Source of the DNA: Phytoactinopolyspora alkaliphila
GTDB lineage: Bacteria > Actinomycetota > Actinomycetes > Jiangellales > Jiangellaceae
NCBI RefSeq assembly: GCF_010550695.1
Contig: NZ_JAAGOB010000005.1
Span: 59,547-123,546 of the forward strand
Direction of reading: 5' to 3'
Length of the DNA stretch: 64,000 nt
The position numbers and the translations under genes were made by a program. Shown piece by piece: positions 23,302 through 32,507 of this stretch. Under the pieces are notes generated by a model, which was not told where the DNA came from, did no database searches, and was given only the letters and a program-made list of their open reading frames with translations. Numbering within the stretch: position 1 is the first letter of the stretch; each line of letters starts with the position of its first letter.

Positions 23302-24239
23302 TCCGCCGCCGCCTCTTCCGCCGCCTCCGCCCCACGCCGGGCACGACCGCGGGTTGTGCCCGGCGAGAGGCCTACGGCGATGCCGGCACCGCACAGCAGG
23401 ACGCCGGCCAAGGCTGTGACGGCCCACTGCGAGTTGCCGAGCGCAAGACCTGCGAGGTATCCGGCGATCGGCATGACGCCGCAGAACAGGCCGGCTCGGT
23501 CCGCGCCGAGCCGTACGACGCCGCTGTACCAGAGGATGAACGCGACCGCCGTGGTGAAAACGGCCATGTAGAGCAGGGCCAGGGTTTCCGCACCGGAAGG
23601 GAGCTGGAGACTCTGCTCGGACGTGGCCACACTGAGCACCGCCAGCATCGGAGCGGCTATCAGGCACGCTGCGGCAGACAACTGGATCGGTGACAGCTCC
23701 TTGAGCACGGGAACCGCGAGCAGGGTGAACGCCACTTCGCAAGCCAGGAAGGACAGAGCGTAGGGGAGCGCGATCAAAGGCGCCGACGTGGCGCCGTGAA
23801 CCAGCACGATTCCCGTGACCACCACGCCGCCCCCGAATACCGTCTGGGCCCGGATCGGCGTACCGCCGGCCACCGGCCCGGCCAGAGCCAGCACGAGCGG
23901 AGTCGCGCCGACGACGGCCGCCATGAAGGCCGGGTCCGCGTGCCTGGTTCCTTCGATCAGCAGCCAGTTGAACGCGGCCAGGCCCGTGCCTGCGATCAGC
24001 ACCAGGCGTGCGACGTTGCCGGCGCTCACCCGGAGCAGTGGCGCGATCCGGAAGCCGAGGACGGCCAGGAGGATCACGCCGGCGAGCAAGTAGCGCCACG
24101 CCTGGCCCGCCAGGACGGGATAGTCCGCCAGGGCCGGCGCGATCGCGATCGACGTTCCCACGATCGCCATCCCCAGGGCGCAGGTGAACGCGCCGATCGA
24201 CGTGCTGGAAGGTTTGGAGAGGCGCGGCGGTGGCGCCAT
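23289..24239 (-). CDS. EamA-family transporter (DMT superfamily)
   Basis: 316 residues with ten predicted membrane helices in two EamA repeats (about 15-140 and 155-290). The first repeat has the typical WRYLLAGVILLAVLGF; the second has the characteristic AVAFILWYSGVVRLGADRAG. The highly charged C-terminus is cytosolic. It is probably a metabolite exporter. It is divergent from a MocR-type regulator 78 bp away, a common pairing for vitamin B6- or amino-compound-related permeases. ATG 24239 is chosen over a GTG four codons upstream. Confidence 0.9.
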   Translation of the reverse strand: MAPPPRLSKPSSTSIGAFTCALGMAIVGTSIAIAPALADYPVLAGQAWRYLLAGVILLAVLGFRIAPLLRVSAGNVARLVLIAGTGLAAFNWLLIEGTRHADPAFMAAVVGATPLVLALAGPVAGGTPIRAQTVFGGGVVVTGIVLVHGATSAPLIALPYALSFLACEVAFTLLAVPVLKELSPIQLSAAACLIAAPMLAVLSVATSEQSLQLPSGAETLALLYMAVFTTAVAFILWYSGVVRLGADRAGLFCGVMPIAGYLAGLALGNSQWAVTALAGVLLCGAGIAVGLSPGTTRGRARRGAEAAEEAAAEMIR

Positions 24240-24316
24240 GGGAAGGGTCACGATCCGACTCTGCCGCCATTCCTGGCCTATCGACAGGGCCAGAACGAAG
24301 GTGATTCACTGGGCCA

Positions 24317-25603
24317 GTGCTCACCGACGACGCGGTCCGGCTGGCGGCCCATTGTGGCCCGGTACCGCCGAGCGGGAAGGTGGCTTGGCTGCGCTCGCGG
24401 CTGATCACCGCGATTTACGCCGGGTGGCTCGGTCCCGGAGACACACTTCCAGGGGCGCGAGACCTGGCGCAGGCGCTCGACGTTTCGCGTGGGACGGTGG
24501 ACGCCGCGTACACGCAGTTGGCAGTAGAGGGTTTCGTGGACCAGCGGCCCCGGCGGCGGCCGAGCGTCGTCGGCGTACCCGGCTCCAGACCGCGAATCGC
24601 ACAGCCACCCGAGTCGGCGGCGCCCCCGCCGTCGCCTGGCGTCCCGGATCCGTCGCTGTTCCCGCACCGTGCCTGGTCGGCTGCGTCGCGCCGTGCCCTG
24701 TCCGCCCTGACCAGTGAGGATCTCGGCTATCCCGATCCAGCTGGTCACCCTCGGCTGAGGGCCGGCCTCGCCGACTGGCTACGCCGGACCCGTGGTGTCT
24801 CCGCAACCGCGGAAACCATCCATGTCACCGCCGGGATCGCACACGCGATGGCTCTCCTCGCCGAGGTACTGGGCATGCCGGCCTGGGCGGTGGAGCGTCC
24901 CGGCTCGCCCGGGTCGACACACATGATGCGCCAGCTGGTGCAGGTACGGGAGGTGCCCATCGACGACGCCGGACTCATCCCGGACGAGATACCGGACGAG
25001 TCGGGGGTCGTCCTGGTCACCCCCACGCGCCAGTATCCGACCGGGCTGCTGATGCCCGCGGAGCGTCGTCGTTCCCTCGTCGAGGTCTGCAGTGCGGCCG
25101 GGCGGTGGATCGTCGAGGACGACTGGGACTCACACCTGTCTCCGCCCGGAGTGCCGGCTGCCATCCAGGCGCTCGCGCCGGAGACGGTGATCCTCCTCGG
25201 CTCACTGTCCAAGTCGCTGGCTCCAGGATTACGGCTCGGCTGGATCGTGGCTCCGCCCGAGGTGGCGGATCGGCTGCGGGAACTCAGGCGGCGGACCGAT
25301 CTTGGCGTGTCCGTCATCGTCCAGCTCACCGCAGCCGAACTCATCGAGTCAGGTGGCTTGGACCGGCATCTTCGGCGGGCGCGAGCCGAGTATGAGCGGC
25401 GCCGGGCCCGCCTGGCGGCGGCCGTGCGGTCATATGGGGACATCATCGGGATTCCGGGTGGTGTCCATGCCTTCGTGGCGACGACGTCACCCGGACCCCT
25501 GGTCGACGAGATGACCAGAATCGGTGTGCCGGCCGCCATGGTCGACGACGAGCGCTACCCGGGGGCGGTCATCTCCGTGGCCGCGTTCACCGGCCGGGGA
25601 TAA
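24317..25603 (+). CDS. MocR-type (GntR-HTH plus aminotransferase) regulator
   Basis: 428 residues. A GntR winged helix-turn-helix at about 20-90 (PGARDLAQALDVSRGTVDAA) is followed by a linker and a fold type I aminotransferase-like domain. The PLP lysine is Lys299 in GSLSKSLAPGLRLGW; the PLP-contacting Asp is in VEDDWDSHL (268-271). It is somewhat short for MocR proteins, with the loop around the substrate pocket reduced. Such proteins sense PLP or amino compounds and regulate divergent genes, here the EamA permease. GTG start. Confidence 0.9.
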   Translation: MLTDDAVRLAAHCGPVPPSGKVAWLRSRLITAIYAGWLGPGDTLPGARDLAQALDVSRGTVDAAYTQLAVEGFVDQRPRRRPSVVGVPGSRPRIAQPPESAAPPPSPGVPDPSLFPHRAWSAASRRALSALTSEDLGYPDPAGHPRLRAGLADWLRRTRGVSATAETIHVTAGIAHAMALLAEVLGMPAWAVERPGSPGSTHMMRQLVQVREVPIDDAGLIPDEIPDESGVVLVTPTRQYPTGLLMPAERRRSLVEVCSAAGRWIVEDDWDSHLSPPGVPAAIQALAPETVILLGSLSKSLAPGLRLGWIVAPPEVADRLRELRRRTDLGVSVIVQLTAAELIESGGLDRHLRRARAEYERRRARLAAAVRSYGDIIGIPGGVHAFVATTSPGPLVDEMTRIGVPAAMVDDERYPGAVISVAAFTGRG

Positions 25604-25662
25604 GAGGTCGCGCGACCTCTAACGCGAAAGGGGCCGGAACCATGCGATGGTTCCGGCCCCTT
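25603..25662. terminator. Double terminator between convergent MocR and hppA genes
   Basis: The first element is the perfect 18-base palindrome AGAGGTCGCGCGACCTCT (25603-25620). The second is a 16-bp perfect stem, AAGGGGCCGGAACCAT (25628-25643) with its complement at 25647-25662, closed by a three-base loop. Both lie between the two stop codons. Confidence 0.9.
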
Positions 25663-25685
25663 CATCGAGCGATTCGGCTTCGACG

Positions 25686-27986
25686 TCAGACAGTGACGTC
25701 CTGCCGCGCCGGCGCGTCGTCTCCGATCACGGTGGAACGCCGCTTGGAGACCCACACCGATGTGACGATCACCGCGACAGCGATCGCCGTGATCGTGTAC
25801 CGCAGACCATCATTGGCGTCCGGGCCGACCGTCATGGTCACGATCGCGGGAGCGATCAGGACCGCCACCAGGTTCATCACCTTGAGCAGCGGGTTGATCG
25901 ACGGACCGGCGGTGTCCTTGAACGGATCGCCCACCGTGTCGCCGATGACCGTCGCATCGTGTGCGAGGGATCCCTTGCCGCCGTGGTGGCCGTCCTCCAC
26001 GATCTTCTTGGAGTTGTCCCACGCGCCGCCCGAGTTCGCGAGCATGACCGCCATCAGCACACCGGACGCAATGGCTCCGCCCAGGTACCCGGCGAGAGCG
26101 CCGATCCCGAGGCCGAATCCGACCGCGATGGGTGCCATCACGGCCAGCAGACCCGGAGTGGCCAGCTCTCGCAGCGAGTCCTTGGTGACGATGTCGACGA
26201 CACGCCCGTACTCCGGGCGGGACGTGCCGGCCATGATGCCGGGATCGTCGCGGAACTGCCGGCGAACTTCGAAGACGACCGCACCAGCGGCCCGGCCGAC
26301 CGCGTTGATCGCCAGGCCGGAGAAGAGGAAGACCACGCACGCGCCGATGATCACGCCGACGAGGACGTTCGGGGCGAAGACCTGGAAGTCGAACGTGTCG
26401 TGGTCGGCCAGGGTGGCCCCAACGTCACGCAGCGCCCGCTGGATGACGTCCATGTAGGAACCGAACAGTGCGGTGGCCGCCAAGACCGCGGTGGCGATGG
26501 CGATGCCCTTGGTCACGGCCTTGGTGGTGTTGCCCACGGCGTCGAGCTCGGTCAGGAGCTGCGCGCCGTCCTCATCGATGTCGCCGGACATCTCCGCGAT
26601 GCCCTGCGCGTTGTCGGCCACCGGGCCGAAGGTGTCCATGGCGACGATGACGCCCACCGTGGTCAGCAGTCCCGTGCCCGCCAGGGCGATGAGGAACAGG
26701 GAGACCAGCAGCGAACCGGCGCCCAGCAGGAAGGCACCGTACACCGCGGCGGCGACCACCAGCGCCGTGTAGACCGCCGATTCCAGGCCGAGCGCGAAGC
26801 CGGAGAGGATCACGGTGGCCGGACCGGTGAGCGACGTGCGCGCGACGTCCTTGGTCGGCTTCTCGTCCGTTCCGGTGAAGTAGCCGGTCAGCCAGAGAAT
26901 GACCGCGGCGAGTGCGATGCCGATGATGACCGCGAGGGTGGCGAGCAAACGCGGGTCGCCGTCGTGATCACCGATGCCGCCGTCGAGCTCCTGGAACGTC
27001 CCGGGAAGGTACGCGTAGGCCGCGATGGAGCACAGCACCACCGAAATCCCGGCGGACAGGTAGAACGCCCGGTTGATGCTGGTCAAGCCGCTCTCCCCGG
27101 CGCGAGCGCGCGTGAGGAAGATGCCGAGCACGGCGGTCAGCGCACCGATGGCGGGCACGATCAGCGGGAAGACGAGGCCTTCCGCGCCGAACGCGGCCGA
27201 GCCCAGGATCAGCGCCGCCACGAGGGTCACGGCGTAGGACTCGAAGAGGTCGGCGGCCATTCCGGCGCAGTCGCCGACGTTGTCGCCGACGTTGTCCGCG
27301 ATGGTCGCGGCGTTGCGGGGGTCGTCTTCGGGAATGCCCTGCTCGACCTTGCCGACTAGGTCGGCGCCGACGTCTGCGGCCTTGGTGAAGATCCCGCCAC
27401 CGACACGCATGAACATCGCCAGCAGCGCGGCGCCGAATCCGAAGCCCTCCAGCACCGTCGGCGCGTCGCCCCGGTACAGCAGAACCACCAGGGCGGCACC
27501 GAAGAGGCCTAGCCCCACGGTGGCCATGCCGACGACGCCACCGGTGCGGAACGCGATCCGCATCGCGGGTTCGCGTCCGTTGTCGCGGGCCGCGGCGGCG
27601 ACGCGGACGTTCGCCCGGGTCGACAGCCACATGCCCAGATACCCGACGGCTGCCGAGAATCCGGCACCCACCAGGAAGAAGATGGACCGGCCGATCCGCA
27701 CACCTGGATCGCCCGGAAGCAAGAAGAGCAATGCGAAGACGAGGATGGCGAAGATGCCCAGGGTCCTGAACTGCCGGCTAAGGTACGCGGAGGCGCCCTC
27801 TTGCACCGCCTGCGCAATCTTCTGCATGTTCTCGGTGCCCTCGCCGGCGGCGAGCACCTCTCGGCGGAACAACGCCGCCATGACCAACGCCGCCAGCGCG
27901 ATGAGCGCGACGACGATGACGTAGGACAGGTTGCCGCCGGACAGCGAGACGGTCGGCCCGTCGGCGGCAAATATAGGCCCGGTCAT
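25686..27986 (-). CDS. hppA: Membrane-bound H+-translocating pyrophosphatase (K+-independent)
   Basis: 766 residues, about sixteen membrane helices. The catalytic loop DVGADLVGKVE and the following DNVGDNVGDCAGMAADLFES are intact, as is the third motif near DTVGDPFKDTAGPS. It couples pyrophosphate hydrolysis to proton export. At the cation determinant the sequence reads NTTKAVTKG, with Lys and Thr where K+-dependent enzymes have Ala, so it should be K+-independent and H+-pumping. ATG 27986 has AAGGAGGA eight bases upstream; the longer frame is rejected. In Streptomyces the homologous gene also neighbours bldG. Confidence 0.96.
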   Translation of the reverse strand: MTGPIFAADGPTVSLSGGNLSYVIVVALIALAALVMAALFRREVLAAGEGTENMQKIAQAVQEGASAYLSRQFRTLGIFAILVFALLFLLPGDPGVRIGRSIFFLVGAGFSAAVGYLGMWLSTRANVRVAAAARDNGREPAMRIAFRTGGVVGMATVGLGLFGAALVVLLYRGDAPTVLEGFGFGAALLAMFMRVGGGIFTKAADVGADLVGKVEQGIPEDDPRNAATIADNVGDNVGDCAGMAADLFESYAVTLVAALILGSAAFGAEGLVFPLIVPAIGALTAVLGIFLTRARAGESGLTSINRAFYLSAGISVVLCSIAAYAYLPGTFQELDGGIGDHDGDPRLLATLAVIIGIALAAVILWLTGYFTGTDEKPTKDVARTSLTGPATVILSGFALGLESAVYTALVVAAAVYGAFLLGAGSLLVSLFLIALAGTGLLTTVGVIVAMDTFGPVADNAQGIAEMSGDIDEDGAQLLTELDAVGNTTKAVTKGIAIATAVLAATALFGSYMDVIQRALRDVGATLADHDTFDFQVFAPNVLVGVIIGACVVFLFSGLAINAVGRAAGAVVFEVRRQFRDDPGIMAGTSRPEYGRVVDIVTKDSLRELATPGLLAVMAPIAVGFGLGIGALAGYLGGAIASGVLMAVMLANSGGAWDNSKKIVEDGHHGGKGSLAHDATVIGDTVGDPFKDTAGPSINPLLKVMNLVAVLIAPAIVTMTVGPDANDGLRYTITAIAVAVIVTSVWVSKRRSTVIGDDAPARQDVTV

Positions 27987-28270
27987 TCGTCCTCCTTGAC
28001 GTACCTTCGGGCGAAGGCTGTGATCGGGAGATCCCGGCACGGCTGGAGCAGCCGCCACGAGATCATGGACTCCACAATGGGCCGGCGACCCCCGCTCAAA
28101 TGTGCCGGCCCGACTGGTCCGGGAGTCTAGATGCCCGAGCGGTCAACTTTCACATCGGGTACGCCTATTCACCTGATGTTGACACGAACGACGAGCAATT
28201 ACGGACGTGCGAAACCCTTGCCTGACCCGGGTGACACGGGCAAGGCCGGTGGCTGGCCGCCGAGGCTCGA
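27987..28270. other. Gene-free stretch where bldG's anti-sigma partner would be expected
   Basis: 284 bp between the bldG stop and the hppA start contain no credible ORF. In Streptomyces an RsbW-like anti-sigma gene follows bldG here. One loose copy of the TCACCTGAT repeat occurs near 28169. It presumably also holds the hppA promoter. Confidence 0.5.
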
Positions 28271-28621
28271 TCACGCTTCCGAGATCGCGCCCTCGACGGT
28301 GTCGTGAATGGGAAACACCTTGGTCAGGCCGGTAATCCGGAAGATCTTCAAGATGCGTTCCTGGGTACACACGAGGCGGAGCGAGCCGTCGTGCTGGCGA
28401 ACTCGCTTCAGGCCACCAACCAGCACGCCGAGTCCGGTGGAATCCAAGAACTCCACCCCGCGCATATCGACGACGATGTGGTACTGACCGGCGTCCACGA
28501 TCTCGACCAGCTGCTCGCGCAGTTTGGGTGCGGTGTAGACGTCGATCTCACCGGCGACCTCCACCACACTCCGGTCACCCAACGGGCCACTGTCAATTCG
28601 AGCCGACAACGACAGGTCCAC
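28271..28621 (-). CDS. bldG: Anti-sigma factor antagonist BldG
   Basis: 116 residues, a single STAS domain nearly colinear with Streptomyces BldG, including [20 protein letters not shown] and, at the end, [20 protein letters not shown]. The phosphorylatable serine is Ser61 in [13 protein letters not shown]. The unphosphorylated form binds a partner anti-sigma kinase and frees a sigma factor, controlling development and stress responses. GTG start with GGAGG six bases upstream. The usual downstream anti-sigma gene is missing, so its partner must be encoded elsewhere. Confidence 0.95.
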   Translation of the reverse strand: MDLSLSARIDSGPLGDRSVVEVAGEIDVYTAPKLREQLVEIVDAGQYHIVVDMRGVEFLDSTGLGVLVGGLKRVRQHDGSLRLVCTQERILKIFRITGLTKVFPIHDTVEGAISEA

Positions 28622-28910
28622 CTAGAGCCTCCAGATCGATCACGACGGGTGATCCCCCCCGATGATCACGTTATAGCGAGCTGACGTGACCCCTTGGACG
28701 GCAGCATTCCCGTACCGGTTCCCTTGGGGAAACAGGTCCTTGATGTGAATTGAACCACGGAACGGGTCGCGGGTAACGGGATTGTGGTCGGCCGGACGTG
28801 CGGTTGCCGTGGTGAAACGTCATCGGCCCTGCCCCGGCCGTACCCGGCCAAGGCCGGCAGCCCTGCCGCGCAGGTGTCCGGCGCGGGCCTCTAGTGCGAG
28901 ACTCTCGAAC
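28622..28910. promoter_or_regulatory. Divergent bldG/helicase intergenic region
   Basis: 289 bp without a gene. On the minus strand TATAAC (28670-28675) is a good -10 candidate for bldG, about 45 bases before its Shine-Dalgarno; its -35 is not obvious. A GATGATCAC palindromic patch lies at 28661-28669. No helicase promoter could be assigned with confidence. Confidence 0.35.
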
Positions 28911-31193
28911 GTGCCTCGTCCCACCGACCTGCTCGACGCCCTGCTCTCCGGTCCGCACCGGGAGGGCCGCGTCACGCACGTCGAATCCATCCCTGCGCGT
29001 GCGGCCCGGACGTCGGCTTGGCCCGGGTGGGTCGACCCGGTCGTCCGCTCCCGCTACGAGAGCGCGGGCATCCACGAGCCGTGGACGCACCAGGTGGACG
29101 CGGCGAACGCCGCGTGGGAGGGGCGGTCCGTGGTCGTCGCCACGGGTACGGCGTCCGGAAAGTCGATGGCTTACCTGCTCCCAGCTCTCACAGCCGGCCG
29201 CGCCGGACGCCGCGAAGGCGGCGCGACGCTGTACATCTCGCCCACCAAGGCGCTCGCGGCCGATCAGCTGCGCGCGCTGGACCACCTTGCCGTCCCGGGC
29301 GTCGTCGCCACCACGTATGACGGCGACACTCCCACCGAACTGCGGGCGATGGCCCGCGCTCACGCTACGTACGTGCTGACCAACCCCGACATGCTGCACC
29401 GGTCGCTGCTTCCGGGCCATCACCGGTGGGCGGGCTTTCTCCGTGCGCTGCGGTACGTCGTCGTCGACGAATGTCATGAGTACAGCGGTGTGTTCGGTTC
29501 GCACGTAGCGCAGGTCCTGCGCCGGCTTCGCCGAATCTGCGGCGGTTACGGGGCCGACCCCACCTTCGTTCTCGCGTCGGCGACGACGGCCGACCCGGCG
29601 ACCACGGCGGAAAGACTGACGGGTCTCCCCACGGAGGCGGTGACCGACGACGCCTCCCCACGCGGAGCGACGACTTTCCTGCTGTGGGAACCGCCACTGG
29701 TCGAGGCGACGGGAACGGCTCGCCGCGGTGTGCTCGCGGAGACCGCCGACCTCCTGGCCGATCTCGTAGTCGCCGACGCCCACACGGTGGCTTTCGTCCG
29801 GTCCCGGCGGGCAGCCGAAACGGTGTCCGGGCTGACCAAGGCGGCGTTGCGACCCGTGGCTCCCGAGCTCCCGGACCGGGTGGCGTCGTATCGCGCCGGC
29901 TATCTGACCCACGAGCGTCGGGCCCTGGAGGCCGCGTTGCAGACCGGCGAGCTGCGCGCGGTCGCAGCGACCACGGCTCTCGAGCTCGGGGTCGACATCA
30001 GCGGTCTCGATGCTGTGCTCATGGCCGGCTGGCCCGGGAAACTGGCGTCGTTGTGGCAGCAAACAGGGCGGGCGGGCCGCGCCGGACAGGACTCGGTCGC
30101 GATTCTGATCGCCGGCGACGACCCGCTGGACTCCTACGTCGTGCATCATCCCGATGCGATCTTCGGGCGGCCGATCGAGGCGACGGTGCTCGATCCGGAC
30201 AACCCGTACGTGCTGGCTCCGCACCTGTGTGCCGCGGCGGCCGAGAAGTCGCTCGCCGAGGATGACCTCGACATCTTCGGTCCGTCGACGCTCAAGGTTC
30301 TCGGGGCACTGGAGACGGAAGGGCACCTACGCAAGCGAGGGAGCGAGCATCCGAGATGGCATTGGACCAGGCGGGACAGGGCTGCCGACCTTGCCGACCT
30401 GCGTGGCTCCGGCGGCATGGTCACGCTGGTCGAGCCGGAGACGGGCCGTGTACTGGGTACGGTGGACGCTGTCCGGGCGCACTACAGCGCCCATCCGGGC
30501 GCGGTCTACGTACACCAGGGTGAGACGTATGTCGTGCTGGCGCTCGACCTCGACGGCGGCGTGGCGCTAGTACGGCGGGAGAGCCCGGAATACACTACGT
30601 CGGCGCAGGAAATCAGTGACATGCGCATCATCGGCGAGTCCGAGTCGCGGATGTGGGAGCCGGCGCGCCTGGCATTCGGCGAGGTGGAGGTGACAAGCCA
30701 GGTGGTCGGTTACACCAAGCGCTTGCTGGGCAGCGGCGAGATCGTCGGCAGCGAGCCTCTCGATCTGCCCGAGCGCCGGCTTCGGACGCGCGCGGTGTGG
30801 TGGACCCTGCCCGACGAGTCGATCGCCGCGGCGGGTATCAGCGAGGCGGATGCGCCCGGTGCCGCGCACGCGGCCGAGCACGCGTCGATCGGAATGCTCC
30901 CGCTGATCGCGAGCTGCGATCGCTGGGACGTGGGCGGGCTTTCCACGGTGCGGCACATCGACACCGGAGTGCTCACCGTTTTCGTCCACGACGGTCACCC
31001 AGGCGGTGCCGGCTTCGCGGAGCGCGGCTACCACCTGGCGCACCGCTGGCTGACCATGACGCGGCAGACGGTGGCGGAGTGCCCGTGCGAGTCAGGCTGC
31101 CCGTCGTGCGTGCAGTCGCCGAAGTGCGGCAACGGCAACGATCCGCTCGACAAGGCGGGCGCGGTGCGGCTTCTGGACATGGTTCTGCCATGA
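28911..31193 (+). CDS. DEAD/DEAH-box helicase with DUF1998/Cys-cluster tail (MrfA-like)
   Basis: 760 residues. RecA domain 1 has Walker A ATGTASGKS (77-85) and the DECH box (186-189). RecA domain 2 includes VAATTALELGVDISGLDAVL and WQQTGRAGRAGQ. The C-terminal MrfA/DUF1998-type domain ends with a four-cysteine cluster, CPCESGCPSCVQSPKCG, probably binding zinc. It is a superfamily 2 ATP-dependent 3'-5' DNA helicase; Bacillus MrfA acts in mitomycin-lesion repair. It sits divergent from bldG, exactly as in Streptomyces. GTG 28911 is chosen by homology to family N-termini; it has no good Shine-Dalgarno. Confidence 0.93.
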   Translation: MPRPTDLLDALLSGPHREGRVTHVESIPARAARTSAWPGWVDPVVRSRYESAGIHEPWTHQVDAANAAWEGRSVVVATGTASGKSMAYLLPALTAGRAGRREGGATLYISPTKALAADQLRALDHLAVPGVVATTYDGDTPTELRAMARAHATYVLTNPDMLHRSLLPGHHRWAGFLRALRYVVVDECHEYSGVFGSHVAQVLRRLRRICGGYGADPTFVLASATTADPATTAERLTGLPTEAVTDDASPRGATTFLLWEPPLVEATGTARRGVLAETADLLADLVVADAHTVAFVRSRRAAETVSGLTKAALRPVAPELPDRVASYRAGYLTHERRALEAALQTGELRAVAATTALELGVDISGLDAVLMAGWPGKLASLWQQTGRAGRAGQDSVAILIAGDDPLDSYVVHHPDAIFGRPIEATVLDPDNPYVLAPHLCAAAAEKSLAEDDLDIFGPSTLKVLGALETEGHLRKRGSEHPRWHWTRRDRAADLADLRGSGGMVTLVEPETGRVLGTVDAVRAHYSAHPGAVYVHQGETYVVLALDLDGGVALVRRESPEYTTSAQEISDMRIIGESESRMWEPARLAFGEVEVTSQVVGYTKRLLGSGEIVGSEPLDLPERRLRTRAVWWTLPDESIAAAGISEADAPGAAHAAEHASIGMLPLIASCDRWDVGGLSTVRHIDTGVLTVFVHDGHPGGAGFAERGYHLAHRWLTMTRQTVAECPCESGCPSCVQSPKCGNGNDPLDKAGAVRLLDMVLP

Positions 31194-32068
31194 CCACGCT
31201 GTTGCGTACCGTTCCCGCACCGGGCCTCGTTCTCGGCGGCATCGTGTCGGTTCAGGTGGGCGCGGGTGTGGCGAAGGGCCTGTTCGACGAGCTCTCGCCC
31301 AGCGCGGTGGTCTTCATCCGGCTGCTGACCTCCGCAGTGGTCCTGGTGCTGGCGACCAGGATGATCCTGCGTGCTCAACTGCGTGGGGCATCGCGATCCA
31401 GCCTGCTCGTCCTGGTGGCGTTCGGGCTGGTGCTGGCGGTGATGAACTTCTCCATCTATCAGTCCTTCGCCAGGATTCCGCTGGGCATCGCCGTGACGAT
31501 CGAGTTCCTGGGTCCGTTAGGGGTGTCGGTCGCGTACTCACGCCGCCGGCTCGATCTGATCTGGGTGGTACTGGCGGGCTTCGGCGTGGTGCTCCTCACG
31601 CGTGGTGAAGCAGGTGAGCTCGACCCCGTGGGAGTGGTCTTCGCACTCGTGGCGGGTGCCTGCTGGGCTGGCTACATCTTGTTGAGCGCGCAGACCGGGC
31701 GCCGGTTCGAAGGAACGTCCGGCCTCGCCGTGGCGAGCGTGGTGGGCACGATCGCGATGGCACCGATCGGCCTCGCCGAAGGGGGCACCCAGCTGTGGGA
31801 ACCTCGCCTGCTCGCCGCCGGGATCGCCGTAGGCCTCCTGTCTTCGGCTCTGCCGTACACCCTGGAGCTCGAAGCCTTGCGCCGGATGTCCGCGAAGGTG
31901 TTCGGCATTCTGATGAGCGTCGAACCGGCGGTGGCGGCGATGGTGGGTCTGGTGTTGCTTGGCGAGGTCCTCCATCTGCGTGAATGGTCGGCGATCGGAT
32001 GCGTGGTGGTGGCGTGCATCGGTGCCACGCGGACCGGTCGGCCGGCGCCGGAGGCACCGGAGGCGTGA
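31190..32068 (+). CDS. EamA-family permease (RhtA-like)
   Basis: 292 residues with about ten membrane helices in two EamA repeats, closest in feel to the RhtA/YdcZ-type threonine/homoserine exporters (IPLGIAVTIEFLGPLGVSVA and LPYTLELEALRRMSAKVFGI). The ATG overlaps the helicase stop (ATGA), so the two are translationally coupled although functionally unrelated. It converges on the tad operon, 16 bp between stops. The substrate is unknown. Confidence 0.92.
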   Translation: MTTLLRTVPAPGLVLGGIVSVQVGAGVAKGLFDELSPSAVVFIRLLTSAVVLVLATRMILRAQLRGASRSSLLVLVAFGLVLAVMNFSIYQSFARIPLGIAVTIEFLGPLGVSVAYSRRRLDLIWVVLAGFGVVLLTRGEAGELDPVGVVFALVAGACWAGYILLSAQTGRRFEGTSGLAVASVVGTIAMAPIGLAEGGTQLWEPRLLAAGIAVGLLSSALPYTLELEALRRMSAKVFGILMSVEPAVAAMVGLVLLGEVLHLREWSAIGCVVVACIGATRTGRPAPEAPEA

Positions 32069-32084
32069 GCCGCGCGACACCGGC

Positions 32085-32474
32085 TCATCCTGGCCCTGCC
32101 CGCGCCCGCCGCTCCTGTGCCGGTAGCCAGGTGGCACCGGCGCCGGCCACGGCAACGCGGACCAGTACCTCGACCTCGACCCCGTGGACTGAGCACTCAT
32201 GAAGCTGGGCACCGTTGGCACGGGCCACTGTCTCCGCCGCCGCGCATGCCGCGTCCGGACCCTGCGACAGCTGGACGGCGGCCGCCAGAGCCGCGAGGTC
32301 CGCGGCGGCGGCCGCCTGGCGCCGGGCTGACTGCCCCGACACCATGACGGCCGCGACCATGAACGCGGTGACGGTGAGCGCGATGACCATGAGCACCAGA
32401 ACGGTCCCCGCACCTCGCTCCCCGCCGAGCCGGGGAGCCGGTGCCGGTGCGTTTGTCGCACACCGGTGGCTCAC
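32085..32474 (-). CDS. TadE/TadG-like secreted pilus-assembly protein (Rv3654c-like)
   Basis: 129 residues from the GTG at 32474. A short Arg-rich start and a single hydrophobic helix (RGAGTVLVLMVIALTVTAFMVAAV, split across two turns) are followed by QSARRQAAAAADLAALAAA, the typical post-helix segment of Flp-locus TadE/TadG and Rv3654c proteins. Ala-rich coding near the end makes the C-terminus weakly conserved. It is the last gene of the leftward tad operon. A longer in-frame start at 32504 lacks support; GGAGAG lies upstream of 32474. Confidence 0.78.
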   Translation of the reverse strand: MSHRCATNAPAPAPRLGGERGAGTVLVLMVIALTVTAFMVAAVMVSGQSARRQAAAAADLAALAAAVQLSQGPDAACAAAETVARANGAQLHECSVHGVEVEVLVRVAVAGAGATWLPAQERRARAGPG

Positions 32475-32507
32475 TTCGGGTTCTCTCCTTCCATACCGGA
32501 TCAAGGG

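Noticed and set aside
25647-27359. 570-codon plus-strand ORF across hppA
   Set aside because: Antisense to the conserved pyrophosphatase; composition dominated by Arg, Asp, Gly and His, no recognisable motif.
28671-30326. 551-codon minus-strand ORF across the helicase
   Set aside because: Mirror frame of the helicase; no start signal, no conserved domain.
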